A DNA stretch of 64,000 nucleotides. Origin: Stichopus chloronotus (lineage: Eukaryota; Echinodermata; Holothuroidea; Aspidochirotida; Stichopodidae). A program made the translations under genes and the position numbers. Shown here piece after piece: positions 11,301-22,100 of this stretch. Below the pieces are notes generated by a model. The model ran no database searches and was not told the origin of the DNA. It was given only the letters and a program-made list of their open reading frames with translations. Positions within the stretch are counted from its first letter, which is position 1. Each line of letters starts with the position of its first letter. Where the stretch lies: the NCBI GenBank assembly GCA_021234535.1, contig CM037838.1, forward strand, positions 17,057,009 to 17,121,008, given 5' to 3'.

Positions 11301-14300
11301 TTGAGGAGTTACATCTCTCTTGTGGTAAGTAGATCACACGTTCAGAGTGATAGCAAACCACATCCTGTGCCGGAGTAATCTAATCAACATGGTCAATTGA
11401 GTAAATAGTGGAAGATCGGTTCATTAGTCCCTTCATGTTAAGTGTCTACTAAGATTCAGGACAAAAGAAACTAACGAAATAGGACGTAAAGGCAAGTTTA
11501 TCAAATCAAGAAGGTGTGATTGAGATTGTTGTTTTGGTAGTGCTATACAAGCATTCCCTACGATCAAGTATATGGCTTTTTTATTTTGTTTTTAGTTTTG
11601 GCGACTTACCCGCTCAACGTCAACAAAGCACAGCGTCTCCTACCTGTATCCTACGTGTTAAACATATGAGATAGTAACTGCATGGAGAGCATATCCAATG
11701 GGAGTTACGAAGGAATATAGACAGGGGAATTGTTTGCAATAAGTTTACCATGGGTCCTTCCCCCACGGTTCAAAGTTCTAAAACGTGCAAATATTTACGG
11801 TAGCAGTGAACATTCGACAACCTTGATACATTTTTGTCGAAAGATTGTCTAACATGATATTTTAGTCAATTTATCGAATAATTGATCACCTTTGCCATTA
11901 ATCATTCTGCATCGCGGCCAAAGTTTTGTGCGTCTTTGTAAAGACGGTCGAATAACTTGGAGTCTCTGGATTTGTGATTTTTTAATAATAACATTGAGAA
12001 GACTTAAGAATGTTCGTCAAGACATGCACCGGACAATGTTATTGCAAGTCAATTTATGGCCACCGTAGATGTAACTTGATATCTAAGGAACCGTATGTTT
12101 CTGGTCGTCAAATACATAATCCAGTACACCACCCAGATCTCGATCACATTAATGTGACCTGCCTGTATTTCATGCAACAACGGGGACAGCGAAAACCAAA
12201 ATTGCGATAAGCCATCGAACAGACGTACCTCGATTCACAGCTGAAGATAATTTTGTGACAGAATTTTTTTTTTCAGGTAAGTACTAATGCCTTCTCAGAT
12301 CAACTTTCTTACATTACATTTAGCGATGAACGCCAGTATTTATTGCATGTCTGGAACAGAATGTGTACATGATTTAGTTAACTGCTAGCGAAATGTCAAA
12401 GTGATTGAAACTGTAATATGAGTTGAAAATTTGTGACGTGCATGAAAGTAAAATTCCTCAGGATACGTCATAACCACTGCAAAAGAGAAAAAAATGTTTA
12501 AGTCCCATTTTTGCATACATTACCATTGGTCTGCTCGATTTCAAGTGACGGTGATTGACCGCTATGCTTATTTGGAATGTCTGAATTTTGCAGGGCAACA
12601 AAACAGTCGTGACAATTTCCATATTCAAGCATTTTTTAGATGAGTGCATAGTTCTCATTTTTCATTTTGTAACAGGTGATTTTTCCCCTACTTCCTCTTC
12701 CCTGCAACGCTGACAAAAAAATGTAACGTATCTGGTAGAAATGAAGTGGAATTACAATTTAGTCACTCAGAAAAATATGAACTAGTGCAGTACTTGAAAA
12801 TTTGTAAGAAAATATTTGTTTGTGCTCTACAACTAGTGGTGGGAGGAATAGCAGTAACTATAGGCCTTCTATGTAACATTGATAAACGTGTACAATATTA
12901 ATATTGAGAGTAGTTTGACAATTATGGAAGTATTCAAACACATTCCACAAACGTATCTTTGTTAAGGGGGACCATCCATTGTCGACGTTTTATTGCAGTG
13001 TGGACTTTGCTACGTGGGGTATAAGGGGAGGGGGGGGGGTTGAAGATTGTAATATTTGACTGCATTTACGACCATCGGGAAGCGAAGTTATGTTAGACGT
13101 GTAATGTTTCACATGTCTTCAAAGTAAGCTACGTTCGCTATTCAAAGAAATAAATAAAGAGCTTACGACTCGCAAATGTCATTTAGTCAGTGCCTACAGT
13201 GGTCCGGTTCAGTCCTGGAGCGGTTTAAATTGAAGTTTGATTTCTTTATATTTCTAGTTGGACATAATTGAAATATCTACATCAAATAAAACACATCAGG
13301 ATTGAGCTGAAATAATTATCATACTTACAAGGTTGCAATTATGCCTAACAGATTTCAAATTGACCTCAGCCATCATCATGTAGACGCGTCATTAGCCTAT
13401 ACCTGCTCTTGCACATGATGCATTATATCAGTCATCATTATAATTTGACGCACAAGGTAAATAGATCCAAGCTCTGCTCGAACCAGACCGTGCTTTATCC
13501 TGGAGTTCATATCAGATATATGTCTGAGAGCAAAAGTTTGCCGAAACTGCAATTCTCCCATGATGACGTGACAAAATATTCTCACAGGCTAGGGCATATA
13601 TCCAGTGACGTCACAAGGTTCACGGTTAAGGACCGGGGGGGGGGGGGAATTAGTTCAAGTGACTTGGCATGGGCCCCAAGGACGTAGACAGAAATTTTTC
13701 CCATGATCCCTGGGACAGAAATGAGGGAGCCTCAATGAGTGTGATACAGTGTAATATGGCTATACAGTATCTTCCCCGAAACGTAAATGCAGTGGCAAAT
13801 CCAGAAATTTGTCAAAGACTTACGAAAATACTATAAAGTGGATTGTCGCTGTCAGTTAGCAACGAGCGCACCAGGAACCTTTTTTTCAAATAGATAAACT
13901 TTTGGCCTGAAATCGCCGTCGGAAGTCGCTCTTCCGGTCTCAGGCAGGAACTTGAGCTCCACTTGGCGCCGTCACTATTTTTACGGTTGAAACCACTCTC
14001 CTTACATTTTCCTGATGAGGACTGAAATAAGTTGAATTCTGAAGGCTGAGTGTGGACGCAACACCATCATTCCACGCATGCGGAGGGAGTTAAAAGTACT
14101 CAAATTTGTATTTCCTTTACCTTTTATATTTTTATTTATTTATTTTTATTTTATTTTCACTCTTTGTTTTTGTGAAGGTGTGTCCTGTTGTTTTTAGATA
14201 CGATCAAGGGTGACGGGGGGGGGGGGGGACCTGGTTTCAAAACTCTGAAGATTTCTTACCACGATATCGCAATGCAGAAAGCTTGAGAAAAGTTTATACG

Positions 14301-14584
14301 TGGTATCTCGATGTATTATGGTGAGTAGATGTATTTGTATTGTTTGGTTCCTTCCGAGTTCCATCCGAGAGGCAAACGGTAGAGGGACTATCATATCTGT
14401 AGGCAGTAACATGGCAACAGCGCTCTGCCGTATATTCCAATTGAATTCGCCATATACTAGACTATGTGTAAAGTACATAGCAAATACTGACGGTTAAGTG
14501 ACTTAGTACTAGTGAAGAATTTTAGCGCTACGGATTCTTGTATGGTCCATCAATGAACAATTAAATCCATGATTTTGCTTTGGT
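11301..14584. other. no gene seen
   Basis: No conserved coding sequence was recognised. G runs of 10-14 occur at 13030, 13635 and 14215. The flanks of these runs look like ends of degraded interspersed repeats but could not be classified. Confidence 0.55.
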
Positions 14585-15360
14585 ACTATCCTACAGATAG
14601 TCCTAAGTTGAGGTCATGTCACATACGGCAGTGGTGCTTCCAGGGTGTTGAGGATTTGGGGTCCAAGTGGGTCATGTCATGAAGTCGTACAAAGTGATTC
14701 TCCTCCTACAGATGGTATAATACTAAGTTGCGGTCGTCTCACAGCCTGATTACTGCTACGGAGATGGTTCATTGTGGTTGTTCAGGATTATTGGGTCACA
14801 TGTCCCAAATGGATCGATCACGTGGATCATTTTTATGACATGATACGAAGAGTCTTTTTCTCGTGCGGATTGCGTGGTATCAAGTTTAGTTTGTGTCACA
14901 TTTCCACTGTGGTAGTGGTACTTCCGGGTCCGGTTCAGTTTACGTGGGTCCAATTAAGGGTCGACATGGGCCACTTTACTGAGAAAATTTTGCCAACTGT
15001 TGCTTCTGGTATAGATCGCATGCTCCAGTGCTACTACGTCGATATTACCACTATGGCATAGTGGTACATTCTGGGTGGGCGTTGGGAAATATACCTGTGG
15101 TCCCATGAGGTCGGATATGTGCCCCTTTTTTATGAAATCATGCAACATACCGATATTCTCTAACAGATTTTATGTTACATTTTTGAGGGTTATACACATT
15201 AGAATTATGGAAGTGGTACTTAGAACTGTTCGAGATTTTGGTGTCCAGGATACCCATTTGATTGACCATGTGGGCCATTTTATCAAAAAAAAAAAAAATG
15301 TAAGAGGCTTCTTTGTGTGCAGACATTTCTTTACAGTGTGAAAGTTTGTCACATTATCAC
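14585..15360. repeat. diverged tandem array, about five units, mean period 145.5 bp
   Basis: The motif GTGGTACTTCCGGGT(G)TTCAGG recurs in degenerate form at 14631, 14774, 14925, 15061 and 15213, spacings of 143, 151, 136 and 152 (mean 145.5). Each unit also has a later word like GGGTC-ATGTGGGCCATTTTAT and then a CTACAGAT-like stretch. Indels make the spacing irregular, unlike the array at 21.6 kb. The array ends about 420 bp before the sulfotransferase-like start codon. Confidence 0.65.
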
Positions 15361-15778
15361 TATGCTAGTGAAACCTTTTGCTGTTTTCAATATTTGCGTG
15401 CCCAACTTCAGAATGAGGCCGTATGGGCAGTAAATTATTAAAACCTGCAAAGTAATTTTTTCCCTAGTAAACAGATGTTGTGTTAAAATGAAAAAGGTTT
15501 TTCAGAATAGTGCTATGGTACTCAGTGGAGTACCACTTGCTGATCAGAATTCGTAGGGCCAAATTGCAATTGTGGTCCAAACTTTTGGGAGATGCAAAAA
15601 TCGTGGATAGAAATTACACTGGTATATTAGTTAAGTAACAGTCGAAATAATCTTCATGCAAGGACCATATAGTGCCCTTTGGCCAGTGTGGTATTTAAGC
15701 ACCATACCGAACTTAGTATAGCCTATGTAGGAAGTATCTTTAGTCAAGAAATCGTTACAGATTCTGTTTCTTTCAGAA

Positions 15779-16110
15779 ATGGCTGACACTGATAACAATC
15801 AAGCTGTCCGTATCTTCATGTGGATAGTACCCCGGGTTCACAGCACGATTCTACTAAAATGCATGAGCTTCGTAGACGACACAGTGGTCTGGCTGGAACC
15901 TTACATGACATCTTTCCTAAAAAGGACATTCCTTAATCCGGATCATATGAAAGATCATCCAATCGTGCAAAAGAACAGGGCCAAATGGCACCAAAGCACG
16001 CAGAGGCCAGATGCCAAGGAGTATGCAGATACCAGAGTCGGTGAAGATACTGAACATAGCATGACCATGATTGCTAAGTATCCAAATTTAAGCCCACATG
16101 CCGCATTCAC
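15779..16110 (+). CDS. coding exon 1 of the sulfotransferase-like gene
   Basis: This exon encodes residues 1-110 and two bases of codon 111, starting at ATGGCTGAC. It carries the P-loop (PRVHST) and FVDDTVVWLEPY, which matches the strand-helix-EPY segment after the loop in this family. A polypyrimidine tract and TTTCAG lie directly upstream (ending 15776), and the GTAAGA donor begins at 16111. Confidence 0.82.
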
Positions 16111-19100
16111 GTAAGAATGAGCGTCCGTCTTATTTACGCAATCGGTCAGAGCCATGGCTCTGACAATCGCAATGTTAGCACGCCCCCATTTATATGGCGG
16201 GCAATCAGTATCAGATCACGGAAAATCGACACATACGGTGCCGATTTAAATCGATGCTCTAAGCGTGAAATCGAGGCTTTTAGGGTGGAATCGATGCGTT
16301 TAGCCCCCTAAATCGACGTTTCTAGCACTGAAATCGACATCTTCCCAGTTTCAAATCGACACTTACCAATTTAAATCGACGCTTTTAGAGCTGACGTCGA
16401 CTCATACCGGTTAGAACCGATGCTTTTAGATCTGATATCGACACATGCCGATTAACCTCACTTGCCTAGTCAAACGAGTCAATTTCGAGAGTGATTGATA
16501 GATATGCAATACCTTTCATGTGTAAGAGACCACGTAACTACAAGAAAGAACCTCCTGGTTATAGCAGGTATTCAAGCAATCAAAGGGTTCCCGTCTTATA
16601 TTCCGGTGGAACCACTTGGAAAATTTCTGGGGATTCAAATTTGACTTGTTCAGTAAAGCTGTTTACAGTGGTTCTGAGGGGGTTATTTGGGTTCCTGTTG
16701 TCCGATTTAGGTCTTGTCCGCTTCAGGTTGCTTGGCACAGCTGATGGGCTGCTGAGCTGGGCAGGTTCTCCACCCCTCCCAGCCTGTGGGAAAGTGGCTA
16801 AAGACTGGGGGATACACTCTCGTCCGTCGGATTGGGACGTTAAAAGGCGGCCCCGGGAGCAGGTTTGGGTTTGCATGGTTTGCATTGGCGATTGTCTGGT
16901 TTGGCCCCTGCCTCGATATCCTCTGGACACTTATCGAAAAGAGTGGGCGAATCTCGCCGGTGATCATCCACGATCAACATGGTATAGGGTCCTTGATGAG
17001 CCCATATGGGGCTTCCTGATCCTCAACTTTCAAATTCAAATTCAGTCCAGCGAACATATTCGGAAGTGTACAGTTAACTTAGAGCGATTGCGTGCGTAGG
17101 CGAAAAGTAAAAACATTGAAATTTCATCTCAAAAAGTTTGGTTCGGCTTTTAATTGCACCATTCGGACAATCTGGGAGAATAAATAGGTTTTAGTTGGTT
17201 AATTCTGCCATATAATTTTAAATTCTTCTAACGCAACGACAAAAAGTGTAGAATACGATAGTGTAGTGGTTGACAGTTTTCATTCAAATCAACGGTGTGC
17301 TTCTTTGAATAAGCCAATGGGAAGTATACTAGTACTGAATATTCAGTTTGTCAAACAATTCAGGATCACTGACACCTCAATGTTGTCATCAGTTCGTAGG
17401 TTATTTGTAAATACAGTGCTTCCTTTCACCAAGTGCTAAAATTCCTGATACCGACCAAGGAGAGACGACTTGTGAGGTATGTTTTTGATACACCAGTGAG
17501 ACCTGTACTGTTGCATATGTAACCAGGGCAAAAGAACTGGTTAGATTGTTTTCTTTGTCAAGATTATGTGGGTTGTCAATGTAATCTTGCAGCATGCGTA
17601 AATTTTAGAAAACTCGTTTGAGCAAGTATTTTAACTTTTCTTTTTCTTACTTGATCAATGATATTTGTTTTTTTTTTGTGGCAGGGTGAGTTCATTTACC
17701 TGGTCGGGACGGGACTACTAGTGACCTGGCTTGACAACTTATCATATTCTCACTATGTTAGTCTATTAATAGACAACAAGTGGTTTCGATTCTCCAGTTC
17801 CTTCACCGGTCAATGTTACCCTAGGGTCTACTTAGGCGAAGGGGAGCAAGAACTCCACCAGGGTAATGGGACAGTAACAAATGGGGTGATAATAGGTAGA
17901 ACACAGCGCAGTTTGTTATATAAATAGCGACAAAAGTGCTGATATTAAGATTTTAAGTGGGCCAGTTCATCAACAATTGTATTGAATATGTAGCAAGTGA
18001 TTTCTGCATTGATTGGTCAGTAGTTTGGTATGACCTACTCTGAGGTACAGAGGTTATCCTTGGTAGAGGGGGTGTTTGTAGGTCAGCCAGAAGTATTATT
18101 ATGGGATATCTCGTTTAGTCTGGAAGGATTTTTGCTTGCAGCTAGTTCCTCTGCATGCATGGTACTGTAGGGTGGATGGATACCAGTTAGGGCGACTCCC
18201 TAATATTATTATAATTAGGAAACTACTTTTGTGGCGTCATGTGTTTGTGCATGGATACCATCCCATAATAAGAGTTTGGGATTTGTAGGTAAAAGGAGGA
18301 ACAGTAGTCGGGAGCAGACACTGTTCAGGCTTCGCTTCTTGTGACATCTTGAATTAGTCACTGTACATATTGTAAATAGTCGCTTGCTTGCATTTTAGAA
18401 GTAGACTGCTGCTTTATCGAAGTATTCAAATTCTGTAAGTTTGGAAGATTCCTGAAGTTAAGAGAAGTTGGAGGGAGCTAGCCAATTTTGCCGGCTGGCT
18501 CTGCTGCAGCAAGCGTAGAGTCACAGAAATTGTTTGCGACCGTTGTAGTGTTTATGTTGACTGAAGCCCATCGTTTAATATATGCTTTTGAGAAGAGTTG
18601 CATCAGTCTGTTTAATTGCAACTAATGTCGAATAAAGTAAATTGTTAGTCGTCTCCGACTACACAAGAGGACTTTCCTATTCTTGAAGATAATTAACTGT
18701 GCCGATCCTTTCTTTAATATAACCTGATTGTTTGAACCCTTGAAGTACCCCATCGACGAGTTGTTATTGGTGTCACACACGTGGTTAAGGAGGCTGGTAC
18801 TTGATGTTCGTACTACAGAACTGGTGTGGTCTGTTTCCCAAGGAGTTGAGCCGTTCTGACGTTCTAAGACGTAATAGATGTACCCGGAACTGTTAGTATT
18901 CCCCCGCATGTGTTGCCAGTTTGCTGTCACCGCCTGGTTCGGACATGGACGACGGTAGCTGCGTTCGACTTCCGGTAGTCTCATCAACCTGTTAGTGTTA
19001 ATTGTTGGAACTCGAGCGTTCGCGATATTTGTTGCTGGACACTTTGTTTTGAGGCCTCCGCGTTGTCGCTGTTCGACCGTCTCGGACCTGGACGTTCCAG

Positions 19101-22100
19101 TCACTTAAGTACCCCTTTTTGTCTATTAAGTTAAAAGTGTCAACTGGCCATTGACAATTTGATTGTTGCATTCATTTGTGCACGAGAATTTCATTAATTA
19201 TACCACATAGCAATTGAGATTAATGTTGTTTGTTTCTTTTTAATGTGCGTTGATGTGTGAGCCACTGTTGATACCTTCATCCCCACGATTCTGTAAATCG
19301 ACAGATCCCCCTAGTAATGTTGAGGTCGTTTGTGTTCCCTACCCAACCTTTTTATAAATAACTTAGCCAACACGCTGCCCCTTTAATTCAAGGAGGCTCC
19401 TCATTGAAAAACCAGTGGCTACACATATTCATTACGTAGGCGCTTATAGTAAGAACCGTTAATTTTCAAACACGATTTCTGTTCTTTACTGTTTTTATGC
19501 CAATCCCGTTGCTTTTCAAAGTAGTTACTATCCTTTTCCTTCATTGAAAGACGTAGTCCGTTCATGTGAAACATCAAGGGGACATTCAAATATAAAGATA
19601 AAGTTAAGGTCAAACATAATCTTATCCTCATGGTTTTACAGTACACACGCGATCACTTTGATCAGTTCCACACTCGCACACCACTTAAGGAGATGAATAC
19701 TGTATGGAAAAGAGCATCAGTCACACAATCATGCTACTCTTAACTGTGGTGGTAATTTCACTTCTTTTTCTAACGCAAAGACGAAATGACTACGATGAAT
19801 CTATAAAGGTACACTGGGCAAAAAGCTTATAACTAGGCAAGGCTTGCCTCACTGAGGAAGTTAGTCTCTCCTACGCCTACAGTACGTACCTTTGTTAAGC
19901 ATGTAATGGTACCGGTTGTTACTTTAGACCTAACAAACTGAGGCGATATACAACTTTGACCCCAACGTACACTCGAGTCACGAATCCACTGCAAACTGCA
20001 CAGCTGTCAGTCATCCTCAACTGAAATCAACTCTTTTGATTATGTTAATGAGGTAAATCGGTATGTGTCGATTTCAGAGCTAAAAGCGTCAATTTAAGGG
20101 CTAAAAGCATCGATTTAAAGTGGTAGATGTAGTCGATTTCACGCTAAAAATATCGTCATATTTCAATTTAAGCCGGTAGGCCTATGTGTCGATTTCAGAG
20201 CTTAAAAAGCGTCGATTTAAATTGGTACGTGTCCATTTAAACTGGGAGATGTCGATTTCGGGGCTAAAAGCAACGATTGTGCCCTAAAAGCATCGATTTC
20301 ACCCTAAAAGCATCGATTTAATTCGGTATGTGTCGATTTCCCGTGATTTGATACTGATTGTCCGACCGTACCTTTAATTCCTGTGCCATTTCGATTTTTA
20401 TTGCCTGAAGTACTTATGAAGGATATTTGCAATTGGATTGGAATTTACATGCATGACATACATTCAGCCTCTGCATCTCAAAAATAACAAATTTTCCAAC
20501 AGTCGCTCAAAGATCATGATTATTAAAATATCCAATTTTGATGGACTTCGCGGCAAACTTAAAAAAAATAACAATCAAACACTGAAGAAGAAACAAACCA
20601 TCGAATAAACATTCTCCAAATATCATTTTATCAATGACATGAAAAAAAAAAAAAAAAACGAGACTACTGCGTGGCTAAGAAAAACTTGTTTCACTGAGGA
20701 GATAAATATTACGTAATGTGGAGAAAGTATTTGTCCTCCAAAGGTGCTCTGGAAGCCAATGGCTGCGAAAACAAGGAACTGGAGGGCGGACTCTGATATT
20801 CTGTGAGGAAAGTTTATGTATATACATATATATATATACAATTCAAGTGAAGTATCGAGCGAACGAGGGTAGCAGAGATACTCCTCCCTACCCAGTTGGG
20901 TACCTAGGTGGGGGGGGGGGGACGAAGGTATGGAATTAAAAAAATAATTGAAGTTCACATGGGTGTCGAGTTGATATTGAAGGTGGGTGACATCTGAAGG
21001 GGGAGTGGGCGTAAGCCTGTCTATGGGTGTGACTCCTGATATAATGGACGAGGCAATGACACAGCCACTGGGTTGGCAGGGGACACGTTGCCCCCCCCCC
21101 CCCTTGAGAAATAGGGAAATTTGTGAAGTAATATGCCCTGTTTCCATTTCTCAAATTTATTCTCAGCATAAGACATTTTCAGACTTTTTCATGCATCATT
21201 CGTACTTTTCATTTGCAATATACTTCTAAGATTTCGTGGTGACTAAGACATGAATCATTATGAATCGACGGTGTGTTTCACAGAAATTCCCCCCCCCCCT
21301 CCCCACCCTCCCCACCCTCCCTGGATAAAGCAGCTAGGTTGAACGTGTACACGTGGGTGTTATTATGATGAATGCCGTGCAGTGGTACTATATCTAGCCT
21401 ACATTTATGCATGATGGAGGCTACAAACACTGGCAGGCGGTTATCCTGTGACCAGAAATTAACCAGAAAGTCAAAAGGCTTTGTGATTCTTTGCGACATG
21501 GTTATATTGTAACAAACATGAATTATCCACATGAAAAATATGAGATCAACTACAGTTACTGTTCTTGAAACATCACATAAATAAGTCTTTAACCCAAAAT
21601 GACCTTTTCTTTGGTGACCTCAAATGACATTTGACTTCCACCAAAAGCAATAGGGATCACCTGCCCAGTATGGCCAACCCACATATCAAGTATGACATAA
21701 GTCAACAAAACCCTTCTGGAGATATTGTGTTTGAAAGGTTTTCACAGTTTGACCTCGGGTGACCTCAAACGACCTTTGACCTCTACCAAAAGCAAAAGAA
21801 GTCTTCTACTAAGTATATACAATCCACACATCAAGTTTGACAACAGTCATGGTTACCCTTCTGAAGATATTGTGTTTACAAGGTTTTTACATTTTGACCT
21901 CTGGTGACCTTAAATGACCTTTGACCTCGAACAAAGCCGATAACGATCATCTGCTCAATATGACGAACCTACACACCAAGTATCACATCAGTCACAGATA
22001 CCCTTCTGGATATATTTTGTTTACAACGTTTTTACAGGTTGACTTCTGGTGACCTCAAATGACCTTTGCCCTCAACCAAAAACAATAGGGATCATCTACG

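Larger units (their letters stand above)
16190..20385. mobile_element. 4.2-kb element with long, internally repetitive terminal inverted repeats (foldback-like)
   Basis: The left arm (about 16190-16465) and right arm (about 20046-20385) are reverse complements. Both are built from short alternating words such as TCGATTTCAGAGCTAAAAGC and TCGATTTAAATTGGTA. The outermost shared part is CAATCAGTATCAGATCACGG on the left and its complement on the right (CCGTGATTTGATACTGATTG). No transposase is visible in between; a SINE-like repeat occupies 16705-17047. Long TIRs made of subrepeats are the hallmark of foldback-type DNA transposons. No clear target-site duplication was found, so ends are accurate only to about 10 bp. 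It lies wholly inside the intron of the sulfotransferase-like gene. Confidence 0.75.

Noticed and set aside
16491..17099. 202-codon plus-strand open frame
   Set aside because: It overlaps the dispersed repeat shared with 43125-43450. The frame is not conserved between the two copies, and it contains no domain.
18050..18790. Possible solo LTR or LTR plus primer-binding site
   Set aside because: AATAAA, an ACA end and a TTGGTGTCA word are present, but no matching partner LTR, TG start or gag frame was found.
20623..21147. 174-codon minus-strand frame
   Set aside because: It runs through homopolymers and TA repeats; no domain and no splice context.
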